A DNA stretch of 64,000 nt, from assembly GCF_002288925.2 (NCBI RefSeq), contig NW_022098069.1:76290828-76354827 (forward strand). Direction: 5' to 3'. This document shows, one piece after another, positions 46,841 through 58,740 of this stretch (position 1 is its first letter; each line of letters begins with the position of its first letter). The notes beneath the pieces are model-generated. The model saw only the letters and a list, made by a program, of their open reading frames with translations, did no database searches and had not been told where the DNA came from. Source of the stretch: Delphinapterus leucas (lineage: Eukaryota > Chordata > Mammalia > Artiodactyla > Monodontidae). The position numbers were made by a program, and so were the translations under genes.

Positions 46841-47968
46841 CTTTAGAATTAGAAAACAGGGAAAATACTGGCATTACATATTTTTATATGTACTTTTAAA
46901 ACAGTATGGAAATTTAAACTTTCTAATTACTTTTTGTAGGTTTAATTTTATGTTGGATTTTTTTCTGAAAACATATAAGGATATACTCTAATATACAGAG
47001 TAAACAATCTTTAAAATATAATGTATATATATAGATTTATTTATTTATTTCTATGAAAGATTTCATTTATTTGTAGAGTCTAGCTGTACAGATATTTTAT
47101 AATTATCTTACTTTTTATCTCTAATTGTATATATTCCTAAAAGGGCATTGAGATCAGTCAGCCTTTTAGGGTAAATATAGATCCCTAACTATCTAGAGAT
47201 ATTGTGATTTATAATGTACAGTTGATTATCTTATTCAAAAGGCTCAATTTACCAGAGATTGATTGTATTGCATTGAACTGATAAAAATAATTTGCTAGAC
47301 ATAAAACTAGTATGTGGGTGATAGGAAACCACAGACACTCTGAAAATCCTAACTAAAATATGCCTAAGGTTTTCAATAATAATTTTACTCACAAATTAGA
47401 CTCTGATAATTGACCAAGAGCACAACAGAATATGATATGGACTAAATTTATTCAAATGTAGACATTTATTTTTCCATGAACTGTTTTTCTGTTTTATATA
47501 TATGTATGCATTTCCTTACTTTAAAGATCTAAATCATCTTTCTTTTACTGAATTACCACCCATATTTCAGATAATATTTTAGATAAACACATCCAGAAAT
47601 GAAGGTCAGTCTTTTTTTTTACTGAAACTGCAATTATGTCATATTCAGTTTTGAGCAAAAAGCTTCTATTTAAGTGCACTGTCCTATTATCTATGTGCTC
47701 CATTACAGATTGAATATCATGTCCCATCACAACAGCGACCTGTTTTTACTTTTTTACTTTTTTTTCATTATGAACAGCATGCACATTTTTCCCTTCTCAC
47801 TCTCCATTTCAATTATTCCAATATCATGATATTAAATAATCAGTAATATTCTAGACTTAAATCAAAAGCTTTATTTTTGAAAGTAAGGTTTACACTGGCT
47901 TTTATTTTTGAATCCAACTCCATTTCTACTTTCTCTTATAATAAAATACAGTGGCAGAGAATAGACTA
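46841..47968. other. AT-rich DNA, nothing assigned
   Basis: Short 'tttatttatttattt' runs near 47036-47050. No gene or named repeat. Confidence 0.5.
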
Positions 47969-47981
47969 TTGTTTAATTCTT

Positions 47982-48269
47982 TTTTTAAAATTTTAATTAA
48001 TTATTTTTGGCTGTGTTGGGTCTTCGTTTCTGTGCGAGGGCTTTCTCTAGTTGCAGCAAGTGGGGGCCACGCTTCATTGAGGTGCGTGGGCCTCTCACTG
48101 TCGCGGCGTCTCTTTGCGGAACACAGGCTCCAGACGCGCAGGCTCAGTAGTTGTGGCTCACGGGTCTAGTTGCTCTGTGGCACGTGGGATCTTCCCAGAC
48201 CAGGGCTCAAACCCGTATCCCCTGCATTGGCAGGCAGATTCTCAACCACTGCACCAACAGGGAAGCCCC
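47982..48269 (-). mobile_element. CHR-1 SINE with 13-bp TSD, antisense
   Basis: From 'ggctgtgttgggtcttcg' to 'caccaacagggaagcccc'. The long-form block 'tagttgcagcaagtgggggc' is present. A perfect 13-bp target duplication, ttgtttaattctt, lies at 47969-47981 and 48270-48282. Confidence 0.93.
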
Positions 48270-48479
48270 TTGTTTAATTCTTAAGGACATCAATAGTGGT
48301 GCTTAAGAAGTACACAGATGTTAAGTTTAAAAATAAAAAAAATAATCAAAATATACATTTCTGCTGCTTATCAGTGTTCTACTGAAATAAAATTCTTTGT
48401 AATTTTTTTATAGTCAGCTCAACATGGTGTAGTCCTAAGTTATTACTGTCTTACCCCAACCAATTATGAAAAAAACGTT

Positions 48480-48998
48480 TGATGCCTCGTTATGAGACAG
48501 GCTGGGACTCGGGACCCTTTGCTGCCATGCCACAATGCTTTCACCTGGACACACCTCTCCTTGAGCAACAAAATACAAAGAAACTATATGGGACTAAAAA
48601 TAATTGCGCACATGTGCAGTTGGGGCAAATTCTGGATGCAAAAGATACAAGGAGACCAAAAAACCCAACTGCCACTTTTGAAGAGCCTAGAGCAAAAACA
48701 GGGTGTTGGGAGCAAAAGCAAGGTACTGAGCATGACTGCTGCACACACCACCACCCAAGGGATGGACAAACCACCTAAGCCACGCCTCTGGCCCGACCCC
48801 TGGACACACCCCTACCTTCACACCATATAAGGAACAAGCTCACCCAGACCCCCAGGGAGTGAGTGAGCAACGGAACCTGCTGCTTGTTCTCACTCCCCTG
48901 CTGTTACTGCAGGGGCCCCAGTAAAGCCTTGCCTGAATTTCTTGTCTGGCCTCTAGTCAATTTCTATTGATTGGGGAAGGCCAAGAATCCTGGTCCTA
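48480..48998 (+). mobile_element. ERV1-like solo LTR with TATA box and polyA signal
   Basis: A TATA box 'catataagga' (about 48823-48832) follows a C-rich U3. Downstream are 'agggagtgagtgagcaacgg', a U-rich R segment, an AGTAAA polyA signal at 48920-48925, and a U5 ending in 'attggggaaggccaagaatc'. This is the arrangement of gammaretrovirus-like LTRs. The 5' end (TGATGCC at 48480) and 3' end (48990-49001) are approximate. The other repeat at 49002 starts immediately, which helps to fix the right boundary. No internal retroviral sequence. The 99-112-codon frames here come from U3. Confidence 0.7.
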
Positions 48999-49001
48999 TC
49001 A

Positions 49002-49240
49002 GGAATAGCTAAATGAAGAGACACATAGAACAAAGTTTAGGGAAGTGGGGTGCGCTGCTTGCATGCCCTATCCAGGTGTGTCCCCATCCCAGCACATCAG
49101 TGTGTTCACGAACCAGGAAGTTCCATTGAGCCTAAGGGTCTCATTAAACAGGTATAATTGATTAAATCATTGGCCACATGATTGAACACAATCTCCAGTC
49201 CTCCCCTCCTTTTCCAGAGGTTGGGCTGGCCCAAAGTTCC
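49002..49240 (-). repeat. Long interspersed repeat, inverted partial copy 2
   Basis: Reverse complement of part of the family at 8684-9450. 'catgccctatccagg' answers to 'gagagggcatggaagctcc', 'gtgttcacgaaccaggaag' to 'cttccaggttgcggaacac', and 'attgattaaatcattggcc' to 'ggcaatgatttaatcaac'. It is cut on the left at the ERV1-like LTR and fades near 49240. Confidence 0.65.
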
Positions 49241-49866
49241 AGAGATTTTATCTATATTATACAGATTTTGAAATCATTGAGAATTGATGTATGGGCTTGT
49301 GCATGTTTAATTTTTGTGAATATTCCATGTGTGTTGGAGAAGATTGTCAGGTCTGTAGACTGGCACAGTGTCCTATACATTCAAATCTATATTTTTACAT
49401 ATTTTGAACTTTCAGATTTTTTTAATTTCTAGATATATTCCTTATATATTCTCTGTATATTCTTATGATAATCAATTTCTCAATTACCTCAGTAGGTGAT
49501 TTTCACAGTATTTCTACATGTCCTATTATACACTGAATGGTATTCTGTTAGATTCTTACACATTTTCTATTTTCAATTATGTCCTCATTTTCTTTGTTGA
49601 TTTTTTTGATTAAGATTTTGATGATTTGTTTTATTATTCTTCACATTACTTTTATCTTAATTTTAACCCAATTATTTCCCTTTAATGGTTTGGATATTAT
49701 ATTTTTTCCCCAACGTTTTAGATTGGTAGCACTTCCATTTTACTTTGCATATTTTAAAACTTCACACACACACACACATAAAACTGCTTCATTAGTATAT
49801 CCCATTTCAAATTTACAAAGAAACGATAATATTTTTATTTAAACATACACCTCCCAACTTGCATTG
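49241..49866. other. AT-rich DNA, short (CA)n
   Basis: T-rich sequence with chance frames (49178-49432, 49579-49842). A (CA)8 run lies at 49763-49779. I can place no repeat. Confidence 0.5.
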
Positions 49867-49877
49867 TAATGTTCATT

Positions 49878-50109
49878 AAAAAAAAAAAAAATTATTTATT
49901 TATTTGACTGTGCCGGGTCTTTAGTTGTGGCATGTGGGATCTTCGTTGCCACATGCAGGATTGTTGTTGCTGCATGCAGGATCTTTAGTTGTGGCACGTG
50001 AACTCTTAGTTGCCGCACGTGGGATCTAGTTCCCTAACCAGGGTTGAACCCCGGTTCCCCTGCATTGGGAGTGCAGAGTCTTAACCGCTGGACCACCAGG
50101 GAAGTCCCT
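49878..50109 (-). mobile_element. Older tRNA-derived SINE with 11-bp TSD, antisense
   Basis: The head reads 'ggaccaccagggaagtcc' on the plus strand. The body carries several copies of a unit like 'agttgtggcatgtgggatc', a duplication pattern of an older CHR-related subfamily. A perfect 11-bp target duplication, taatgttcatt, lies at 49867-49877 and 50110-50120. The tail side shows an A run on the plus strand next to TTTA units, the opposite of the T run expected for an antisense SINE. Confidence 0.88.
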
Positions 50110-50189
50110 TAATGTTCATTTAAATAAGTCTTTATTTAACTTTTATTTTCAAAACATAACTTTTGTTGGTTAAATGATTTAGTTTATTT

Positions 50190-50880
50190 TCTCTTAGTAT
50201 TTTGAAGATGCTATTCTACTCTTGTCTGACTTACATTGTTGCTGTTTAAAAAATCTTTGATAAATTCAATAATTTTCCCTCTGGCTGATTTTAACATTTT
50301 TTTTCTTTGGTATTTTTTTTTTACAATAAGTTCTGGATTTCCTTTCATTTTTGACCTCCTTCTTTCACACAGTATTTTTTCCCCTATATCTGTGGATATA
50401 TATTTTTTTAGCAGCTTTGCAAAAAATGCAATCATTTCTATTGAATATTGTTTTGTTTAATTTTTTTTCTATTTTTTCCCCTTACTGTCTCTGCTTAACA
50501 TATACTGGGTTTTCTTATTTTACCTGTTATTTCTCTTAACTTTTTATATTTTCTACCTGCTGTTTATATTATAGTAATTTCTTCAGGTCTAATTTTTAGT
50601 TCACTTATTCTCTCTCTACCACTTTCAAAATTTCTGTTTGATCCACTTATTGAGTTTTTAATTCCTATATGCCTATTTTATCATTTCTGAAATACAGTTT
50701 TGGATGTTTTTTCACATCAACCTGTCCTTTTAGACAGCTCTATTTACTCATTTCTTGCTCAGAGATTTGTTTCTTTAAATATTAAATATATATTTAAATT
50801 TTGTACTCTACCTCATAACTCAAATGTTGATATTTAATCTGACATTTGTTGTTTCTGTTGACAACCATAGGGTAGAACTT
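50190..50880 (-). repeat. Possible old L1-related T-rich repeat
   Basis: 'ctctggctgattttaacatt', 'ttcaggtctaatttttagtt' and 'gacatttgttgtttctgttg' recall a known T-rich old-L1-associated repeat. The match is by memory and loose. Chance frames (50236-50539) reflect the T-rich composition. Confidence 0.35.
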
Positions 50881-51444
50881 TGTGACATTTGTTTGTTTGT
50901 TTTACTATTAATAGCAGTTGATTTAATATTTGGAAATCCCAAGAACTTAACTTGGGAGATTCTTATCTCCATAGACAAATGGAATCCATTCCTCCTAAAA
51001 ATCACTCAGATCCTACCAATCTAGGCCAAGTAAAGCCACCCTCTAGGGTACAAGCTTAATACAGGAGTCTCATATTTAGCGTGCTCACAGTTTTGGTATG
51101 CTCCAGTTTTAGAGTTTGGATTCTAAATCTGATATGGGCATCCCCCACACCCTGAGAAACCCTGGAATAGATCAAAATATAAATGATACAATATAGAAGT
51201 CTAGGAAATCAATAAATTAACAAAGTGTTTCTCAGGAGAGTTTGTTTTTCATTTTGTTCATTTAGATAAACAGAGAATTAGAGAAATATATATGTAATGT
51301 GTCTATCAAGGAAATAAAAATGACAAAAGTAGTTCATATACTTCTTGTAATAGGGAATAACAAATCTGACTCCAAATCAGATCTGTTTCTTTACTTTAAC
51401 CTTTGTATTCTATTGCTTTTGCTACAAGTTAATCACTAAAGGGA
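50881..51444. other. AT-rich DNA, nothing assigned
   Basis: No gene or recognised repeat. Confidence 0.5.
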
Positions 51445-51871
51445 TGTTGCCTAGAGCTTAAAGTAAATATAATGGCCCATCTCCAAGAACATTGCCCACC
51501 CCCCCATGTAAAACTAAAATACCTTTGTTCGGCTCACAGGAAACATTCTGACCCAGCCCATCTGTGAATGGCTGCAGGAAAGAAGAAATTAACACATCTC
51601 CTCCTGTGTGGCAGAAACCAGTAGATATTTGTAACAACTTACATTTGTAACAACTCATGGCTGTTTTACTTTACCTCCTCACATCCCCCTTCTTTGTTCT
51701 ACTAAAGAAACTAGCATCCAGACCCCGATAAGATGGTTCTCTAGGACATTAGTCTGCCATCTTCTCGGACTCTTGGCTTTCCAAAAAAGTCTTTATTCCT
51801 TGCCTCAACACCTGTCTCCCAATTTATTGGCCTGTCATGCAGTAAGCAGAACAAGCTTGGACTTGGTAACA
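51445..51871 (+). mobile_element. ERV1-like LTR
   Basis: The 3' half is characteristic: 'gaccccgataagatggttct', 'agtctgccatcttctcgga', a decayed polyA region before 'gtctttattccttgcctc', 'caatttattggcctgtcat' and the U5 end 'cttggacttggtaaca' with a CA end at 51871. The 5' end near 51445 (TGTTGCC) is a guess. No target duplication or retroviral coding sequence was found, so probably a solo LTR. Confidence 0.6.
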
Positions 51872-52899
51872 ATCTGCCTTTTTTTTTTTTAATGAATCCA
51901 TTTTTAAGATTTTGGTTATTTTCCTTGCATTCTGCCACACAGGGATTTGTAAGACTATCTGGGGGCCTTCTCAAATCTTTCAGTATACTGAGCAGTTGCT
52001 ACGTCTTTTCTCAGGCACCATAATGGATGCACAACTTCTCCAGGAGGCTTAAAGTATACCAAGACTACACTGTGAGAAATGAATCATAAGTGTTCTCGTG
52101 CTCTGAGATCACTCTAAACATGTATGGAATTTCTACATTCTACCTTCTTTTAACATTCTGACTCTTAGCATCAACCAAGGATTTATTTCATCGTACATCT
52201 CTCCCACTCTAAAGATTTTCCTGTCACGTCTTTATGATATCTCCCCTCCAAGTAGCCAGGAGAAAAATAAAAGTATCTCTTAAATTATTCTTCATTTTCT
52301 TTACCAAGTCACATGTGATATGAAGCACTAAGCAGAGTACATCTGGCGATATCTCAGATTTCAAAAATCTTTCCCCTTTCAGAAAGCCTGGTTCTTTTAA
52401 TGCAACATATTGACTTTAAATCTATGATTTCTTTTATGCTTTTTGAAAAGAATCTATTTATTTAATTGGCTTCTTTATTTTCTCTGGTTAATTTGTGTCT
52501 TCTCTTAGTTGGACAATAAAACTTAGACTCAAGGTCTAATATTAAAGATCAGAACACTAAAAATGAACAAATTAAAAACAACCCCTATAGATGAAAATAA
52601 ATTTTTTTGAATACTAAATATATCATTAATATTCCAAATATTATCATGAGTAAAAAATTAGGGTGATGTAATTTCTTTGCATAATATCCAACATTGACTT
52701 TTATTTATCTGTAAAATAAAGTGAACATTCCTTCAACTTGTATTAAAAATTCCTTCCACTTTATCTGATTCTCTGCTTATCTCTTAAGGATTCTCAGTAG
52801 TCATCCCTTCCCTAATCCTCACTGATAGGTCTCATTGTAAAGAATGATAAAATTGCATGCAGTTCTGGAAAACAGCAAGCTATTGCAAACTTCTGAATC
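51872..52899. other. Unassigned, T run at start
   Basis: A T run at 51879-51890 directly follows the LTR. The next 150 bases are less AT-rich. No gene or named repeat. Confidence 0.45.
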
Positions 52900-53045
52900 T
52901 CACATTTTAATTTCCCTTCTTCCTGAACTACATCTACAATCTTCCACATCATCCCAAACTCTCTTTTCCATTAACACCTGTTCATCTTTGAAAACTCAAT
53001 GCCATTTTAATCTCTTCAATAAGACCTTCACTACTTTCTCTAAAT
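52900..53045 (-). mobile_element. Probable L2 fragment, antisense
   Basis: 'gaaaactcaatgccatttta' then 'cttcaataagaccttcacta' resembles the antisense L2 segment 'ctcaaatgtcacctcctc ... gccttccctgac'. Only a short part is recognisable. Confidence 0.4.
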
Positions 53046-53304
53046 AAAATGGACTATTTTTTTTTATTTACTAATCATCACGTGCATACACCTATTTTCA
53101 GTTAATAAAACACTTCAAGTAATCACATGCATCAGTCCTTATTTGAGACAGTAATAACTTTGAGGCTGGGAGAACATTCTACTTGGTATTAATAAGACAA
53201 AGATCCAGGCAAGCTTAACATAGGTATGTTACACAGGTATGTAAATGTATGCTAAATTTAAAAGATAAATGATGTCCCTTGATTAATTAGCGTTAGGGGC
53301 TTTT

Positions 53305-53526
53305 GTTTTGTTTTGTTTTGTTTTTGTTTTTTTTTTGGTACGCGGGCCTCTCACTGTTGTGGCCTCTCCCGTTGCGGAGCACAGGCTCTGGACGCGCAGG
53401 CTCAGCGGCCATGGCTCACGGGCCCAGCCGCTCCGTGGCATGTGGGATCTTCACGGACCAGGTCACGAACCCGTGTCCCCTGCATTGGCAGGCGGACTCT
53501 CAACCACTGCGCCACCAGGGAAGCCC
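53305..53526 (-). mobile_element. Young CHR-2 SINE with 11-bp TSD, antisense
   Basis: A TTTTG/T-rich tail, then 'ggtacgcgggcctctcactg' and the complete body to 'gccaccagggaagccc'. A perfect 11-bp target duplication, taggggctttt, lies at 53294-53304 and 53527-53537. It is CpG-rich and close to the copy at 27.3 kb. The three overlapping plus-strand frames are its by-products. Confidence 0.94.
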
Positions 53527-53537
53527 TAGGGGCTTTT

Positions 53538-55849
53538 TTTAAAATTAAAAATAGAAACATTTGCTAGAAAATGAGGGTTAATTTATTATTTTGTCATATA
53601 TTTTATTACTAATACACATGAAACTCATGATGATGTGAAGAGTAAGTGAATGTAGAAAAAAATCCACCACTAAATGGAATTAGTTTACTTAACTCCTTGA
53701 TTGAATGTTAAAAATGCATCTCCTAGGGGGTTTTATTGAAAGAAATGTAATTACTAATTATAATAGGAAAGATCAGAAGATGAGGGCATATTTAATAACT
53801 GCATACAAATTGCTTCATTGCGTTCATGTTCTGCAAAGGTTTCTTAAGAAACCATCACTATATTTATTGTTCATTGAAAATTTCCTATATTTTAATTCTT
53901 GGCCAAAAATGAAATGTTATTTTTATAGAAAACTAATACCTGAGATTTCTGATAATCTCCAACTGGAGGCAAAACTATAATTAGAGATATGTAGGTATAG
54001 TATTAAAGTGCCTGGATTTGTAGGGCTCATAATTCTCAGATCTCAAAGGCATCATGTATTATAATTAACACTTTGTTGTTCATTCTTCTTAATATGCTTT
54101 CTCCATATCTCTTCTCCACCCCTTCCTCTTCTTTATTTTTTTCTTTATTTTTAGCCAGGCTCAAAATCCTTCTGGGGAAAATTTTAGTGAAATATAAAAT
54201 GATGGTATGGAATCTGAAAATATTAATAAAGAAGACTAAAAAAGACCTGATGCCTGAAAGGTCAGCCTTAATTGTTCACTGAACATGAACCACAGGGATA
54301 TTATCTCAGAACTATGTGATATTTAGCATAAAAATCAGTTATGAATGAATCAAGGAAATAACAATGAAAGTAGTATATATTTATTTTTCACAATTCTTAT
54401 AAAAATGAATCATTTAATTATTGGTGTAAAGATGCTTTAGTTTTTAATACATTTAAATGTTTTCTTCTGTATAACCATTTTTACCACAGTTTTCTCTTCT
54501 ACTTGCATGCTCAATATTGATGCTACCACCATTTTCCTTCATTTCTTATTTTATATCTTGTTTAAAAAAATTATAACTAACATCACCAACCATGCATAGT
54601 AGTCCTTTGTCCTAAATTTCTACCCTGTGGAAGCAAGGTATGTGACTTGTGGATACAGACAATATTTTCACAGTGTCATAAATTTGTGACCACTGCTTTG
54701 AAGAAAAAAACAGAACCTTTTCTTTATCATTTTAACTTAATGTCACTATGATGGACTGCTCCATGGGATGAAACTACAGCTCACACCTTTATTTAAAATC
54801 TGTTCTCTAAAAAAGTCCTCAGATGAAAGTGACCACTTTCACACCAAGTCCATGGCCTTAAATAGATATTTAGAAAGATTGTGAACGGCTTGTAAGGCTG
54901 AGTACAGAGTATGAGAAAGTACCTTAAGAATGACAGAACAGAAAGAGAAATATGGAGTTTGGAAAAGAAAAAAAGCTTCCGGTTTCCTGACAGTTCATAC
55001 AACTCACTATATAGTGGGTTTTTAGCTTTGTCCCTCAGTCTCCATCTTCTGAAATCTTATTCTACGAAGGTCTCATTCCTTAATTTTCTTAGCATGTACA
55101 GATGGTATTTAAAAGAAGTGCATGCTCATCTCCCAAAAATCACTTTCCTAGAATTATCCATCATTTTAATTAAAAAAATGTGTTATTTAAAAATACATTT
55201 TACACATATGTGGATAGCTACATGTATGTGAATCATATATGTTTATATAGAGAATTCATATATGAAAGAAAATGGAGAAAAAAAGAGTTACATCATACCA
55301 TTAATCTTTCATCTAGAAATGTAAGCATGTATGAAGAAAGGGCAACATCTTTACTGTGCTTAATGCAGCATTAGAAGTAGTAGTAGGGAATTAAGAGTAG
55401 TAGGGAATTAAATTCAGAGTTTTCAGTTCTATGGACTAGTGAAGGTGTTCTTACTGAGAGTGTTGGAACTTCCAAGGAAGCACCTTCTCCCGGGGCTGGA
55501 ACACCATAAGAGGCTTAGTAACATCAGAAACTGCTAGAGCCTTCTAATGGACCAAGGCTTCTCATCAGCATATCTCGATTTAAAGCCAGCCAGGAAATAT
55601 ATTTAAAATATCTCAAGCTTCAGTGGCGCTAAGTGAAAAAAGAAGCAGGTCATTAGGCTAAAAGACACTGAAAAATAACTTCCATTCAATGTCTCTGAAT
55701 AGCAAAGAATTTTATGCTTTTATGGTCTCTGGAACCTTCCTTCCAATTAAAAAGGAAAAAAAATGTATCCCTAATTATGCATAGAATATATTTTGTATTT
55801 CTGAACCTTTATTAAAGGCTCATTCTCAGTCAGAGATATGACTTTGTTT
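53538..55849. other. 2.3 kb AT-rich DNA, nothing assigned
   Basis: The 91-codon (53705-53980) and 106-codon (54911-55231) frames have no recognised content. Near 55374-55411 a unit of about 17 bp containing 'agtagtagggaatta' is tandemly repeated. Confidence 0.5.
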
Positions 55850-57300
55850 TATGCTTTCCAGTGCAAACTATCAATGTCTCATACTATATATCCCATGCTC
55901 TGATAGGAACAGAGGAGATAACAATTCTTATTCCACCTCTTTCAACTTAAAACCAGGTGCCTTCAGGAAGTCACCAAGGAGGCTCCTGAATTTCCCTCCT
56001 CCCACAGATGTACCAAATATACAGCTACACATGGCTCAATTCCCTCTGAGAGAAATACAGAAAATATTTAAGTAACTCCTACACATTGGGCAACTGTGAA
56101 CATACCTGCATTGGAACAGGTAGCAAAGACTGAGATACACTCTTTCCATAAACTTCACCCAGGCAGAGAACCTTACAATCGGGAGGGAACCCTCAACTTT
56201 TAGATCCTCCCTGAGGAGTGACAGGTTTGTACCACACATATAGTACCCCAGATTTTGCAGCTGCCACCCAAGGGACAGGACCCCAAATCACTAGCTCTGA
56301 TAGGCAACGGGACTCAGCATTCTTGAGTTCCATAGGATCATTAAGCCAAGAAAGCAGTATCAAACCCATGTTCAAGGAGAAAACTTCCTGCAGCATTATT
56401 CCACTGGCTCAGTGCAGAAGGAGCAGGCAAAAATGCCTATCTCCTAGCTTCTCCCTGGAAGGAATCTGACTGTGTATTTTCCTAGCCTGAGGTTCCAGCT
56501 TCTAATCAGCCTGCATCTGGGAGATGACTGGGATCCTCCCAGGAGCCTGATAAAGCTGGTAGGCACAGCACCAACTGTCTCCTTCCAGCTTGCTCCAGTT
56601 GTAAAATCAAGTCTCTAGCTACTCCCTGGAGGGAGCCTGTCCACAAATCTAGCACCTCGGCTATTAAACGTCAAATATAAGAAATATTAAAGAGAGTTCT
56701 TCAAGCTGAAATGAAAGTACATTAATAAGTAACTTGAAAACATATGAAAGTATAAAACGCTGTTAAAAGGAAATACATAGTTAAAATGCTCTAATATTAC
56801 AATGGTAGTGGGTAAGTCACAACACTAGCGTAAAGGTTAAAAGGTCAGAGTACTAAAAATAACTATAACTACAATGAATTGTTAATGGATACACAGAATG
56901 AAAATATGTAAATAGTGACATTAAAACAATAAAATGAGGAAGGTGTAAAAATATACGGTTTTTGTGTGTGCTCAAAGTTAAGTTGTTATCAGCTTAAAAA
57001 AGACTATAAGATGATTTATATAAGCCTCATGATAAGAACAAAACAAACACCTCTACTAGATACATGAAAGATAAAGAAAGGAATCAAAGCATATCACTCC
57101 AGAAGATCATCAAATCACAAAAGAAGAGATCAAAAGAGAAAGGAGCAGAGATACTAGAAACATCCAGAAAACAACGAATAAAATGTCATTAGTAAGTCCT
57201 TTCCTAACCATGATTACTCTAAATGTAAATGGATTGAATTATCCAATCAACAACAAAAAAAAAGACATAGAATATCTGGATCAATTAAAAAAAACAAAAC
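55850..57300 (+). mobile_element. 5' portion of an old LINE-1
   Basis: The part 56750-57300 follows old L1 just before and at the start of ORF2: 'aaagttaagttgttatcagc', 'atataagcctcatgataaga', 'aatcaaagcatatcactcca' and 'ctctaaatgtaaatggattg' (57218-57237). The GC-richer segment 55850-56680 ('tgactgggatcctcccagga' near 56524) is probably its 5' UTR. I am less sure of that part. The L1 ends where a CHR-2 SINE begins. The proteins are not readable. Confidence 0.6.
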
Positions 57301-57302
57301 CC

Positions 57303-57481
57303 GGGCTTCCTTGGTGGCACAGTGGTTGAGAGTCCGCCTGCCGATGCAGGGGACACGGGTTCGTGCCCCGGTTTGGGAAGATCCCACACGGGCCCGTGAG
57401 CCATTGCCGCTGAGCCTTCGCGTCCGGAGCCTGTGCTCCACAACAGGAGAGGCCACAACAGTGAGAGGCCCACGTACCGCA
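57303..57481 (+). mobile_element. CHR-2 SINE with an internal deletion
   Basis: Head 'gggcttccttggtggcacag', B box 'gggttcgtgcccc', then 'agatcccacacgggcccgtg', where other copies have about 14 more bases ('atgccgcggagcagct'-type) between 'cccaca' and 'gggcccg'. The rest of the body to 'cccacgtaccgc' is normal, then an A run. The flanks, aaaaaaaacaaaaccc before and aaaaaaaacccaaaaac after, may be an A-rich target duplication but are ambiguous. Confidence 0.9.
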
Positions 57482-57719
57482 AAAAAAACCCAAAAACTTT
57501 CAACAAGTGTGCCACTTAAGTAAAAACAGAAAACAAAAGTTACTAGAAAGATTTAAGAGTTTAATCATAGGGAAAAGAGTGAAGAGAAATAGACTTAAGA
57601 ACACAGTGTATTTCCTAAAGGGCTTATTAACATTGTTTAAGTGAAACTCTCAACACATAAAAAATTAGAAGACAGTTGGTAATTTAAATAATCCTTAAAT
57701 GACTTTCATTATTTTCTAG

Positions 57720-58026
57720 AGTAGTGCTGGTTAATAAAGATATACTGTGAGCCACATATGCAATATGAACTTTTCTAGTGGCCATATTGACAAACATAAA
57801 CAGAACAAAGTTAATTTTAACAATATACTTAACCCAATTATATCCAGAATATTATTTCAAAATTTAATCAATATAAAAATTATTGAATTGTTTTACTATT
57901 TTTTCCTATTACATATTCAAAATCTAGCACATATTTCATACTTCATAGTACAACTCAGTTTGAGCTAGCCACCTTACAAATGCTAAATGGACACGTAGCT
58001 AGTGGCCAACACATTGGTCAGTTCTA
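57720..58026 (-). mobile_element. MER-type DNA transposon remnant
   Basis: 'gagccacatatgcaatatga' near the left and 'acgtagctagtggccaacac' near 57992-58011 belong to a common mammalian repeat whose consensus has 'agccacatgtggctagtggc' in inverted arrangement at its ends. The interior is AT-rich ('caatataaaaattattgaa'), as in that family. I think of a small hAT-like MER element but cannot name it. Non-coding. Confidence 0.5.
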
Positions 58027-58149
58027 AGATCACTTGATGTGTTTTCACTAATTTTTCTGAACAATTTTATTATAAAAGACACATCTAACTATTGTGCTGC
58101 AACACAGTAACATAAAATATTGTTGCTTATAAATCTCTTTTCTCGTATA

Positions 58150-58273
58150 GTGATGGACATTAACTAGATTTATCATGGTGATCATTTCACAATACATACA
58201 AATATCAAATCATTATGTTGCACACCTGAAAATAATAGTGTTATATGTCAACTATACCTCAATAAAAAAAAAT
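58150..58273 (+). mobile_element. Old L1 3' tail, sense
   Basis: 'ggtgatcatttcacaataca' to 'tgtcaactatacctcaataa' and an A run is the end of an L1M-type 3' UTR, comparable to 12360-12480. Only about 120 bp. Confidence 0.8.
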
Positions 58274-58740
58274 TTTCTCACCTTAATACTATAAAAATTC
58301 TTATAGTTTATTTTTATTAATGGTATTGCAGGATGATAGCTGTTTAGAATTATGAAACTGCAAGTTACTAATATAGATCAGTTATAAAATTCTTAAAGGC
58401 ATGATAAGTTTTGCATTCCAAAGCCCATTGACAAGATTTTTTTTTTTAAAGTGTCTCATATTTTAGCTCCTATTCTTAGTTCTCACTGCAACGGGTCCTC
58501 ATGTGTTGATAAAAACCTACGTACATATGTGTATACATACATCTATATATACTTAAAACCGTTGAAAATACAAAATTGATATCAATTTTCATCCATTCTT
58601 CTTTTCCTTTGTCACCAAAGAAACGCTGCCTTTTCTTCTGATCATGGCTAATTCCTCCCCTTAATCTCTTAGTCAAGTCATAGCATTTCCCATCTCTTAA
58701 ATATCTCATCAATTTCTAAAACTCTTCTATTAAGGGTATT

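Noticed and set aside
48479..48830. 99- and 112-codon frames
   Set aside because: They fall in the U3 part of an ERV-type LTR, where retroviruses of this type do not encode protein. No domain is visible.
51741..51974. 77-codon minus-strand frame
   Set aside because: It is antisense to the LTR R-U5 region and crosses a T run. No domain.
54911..55231. 106-codon frame as a small gene
   Set aside because: AT-rich composition, no recognised domain, no splice or promoter context. A chance frame is the simplest explanation, though I cannot exclude a conserved micro-ORF without comparison.
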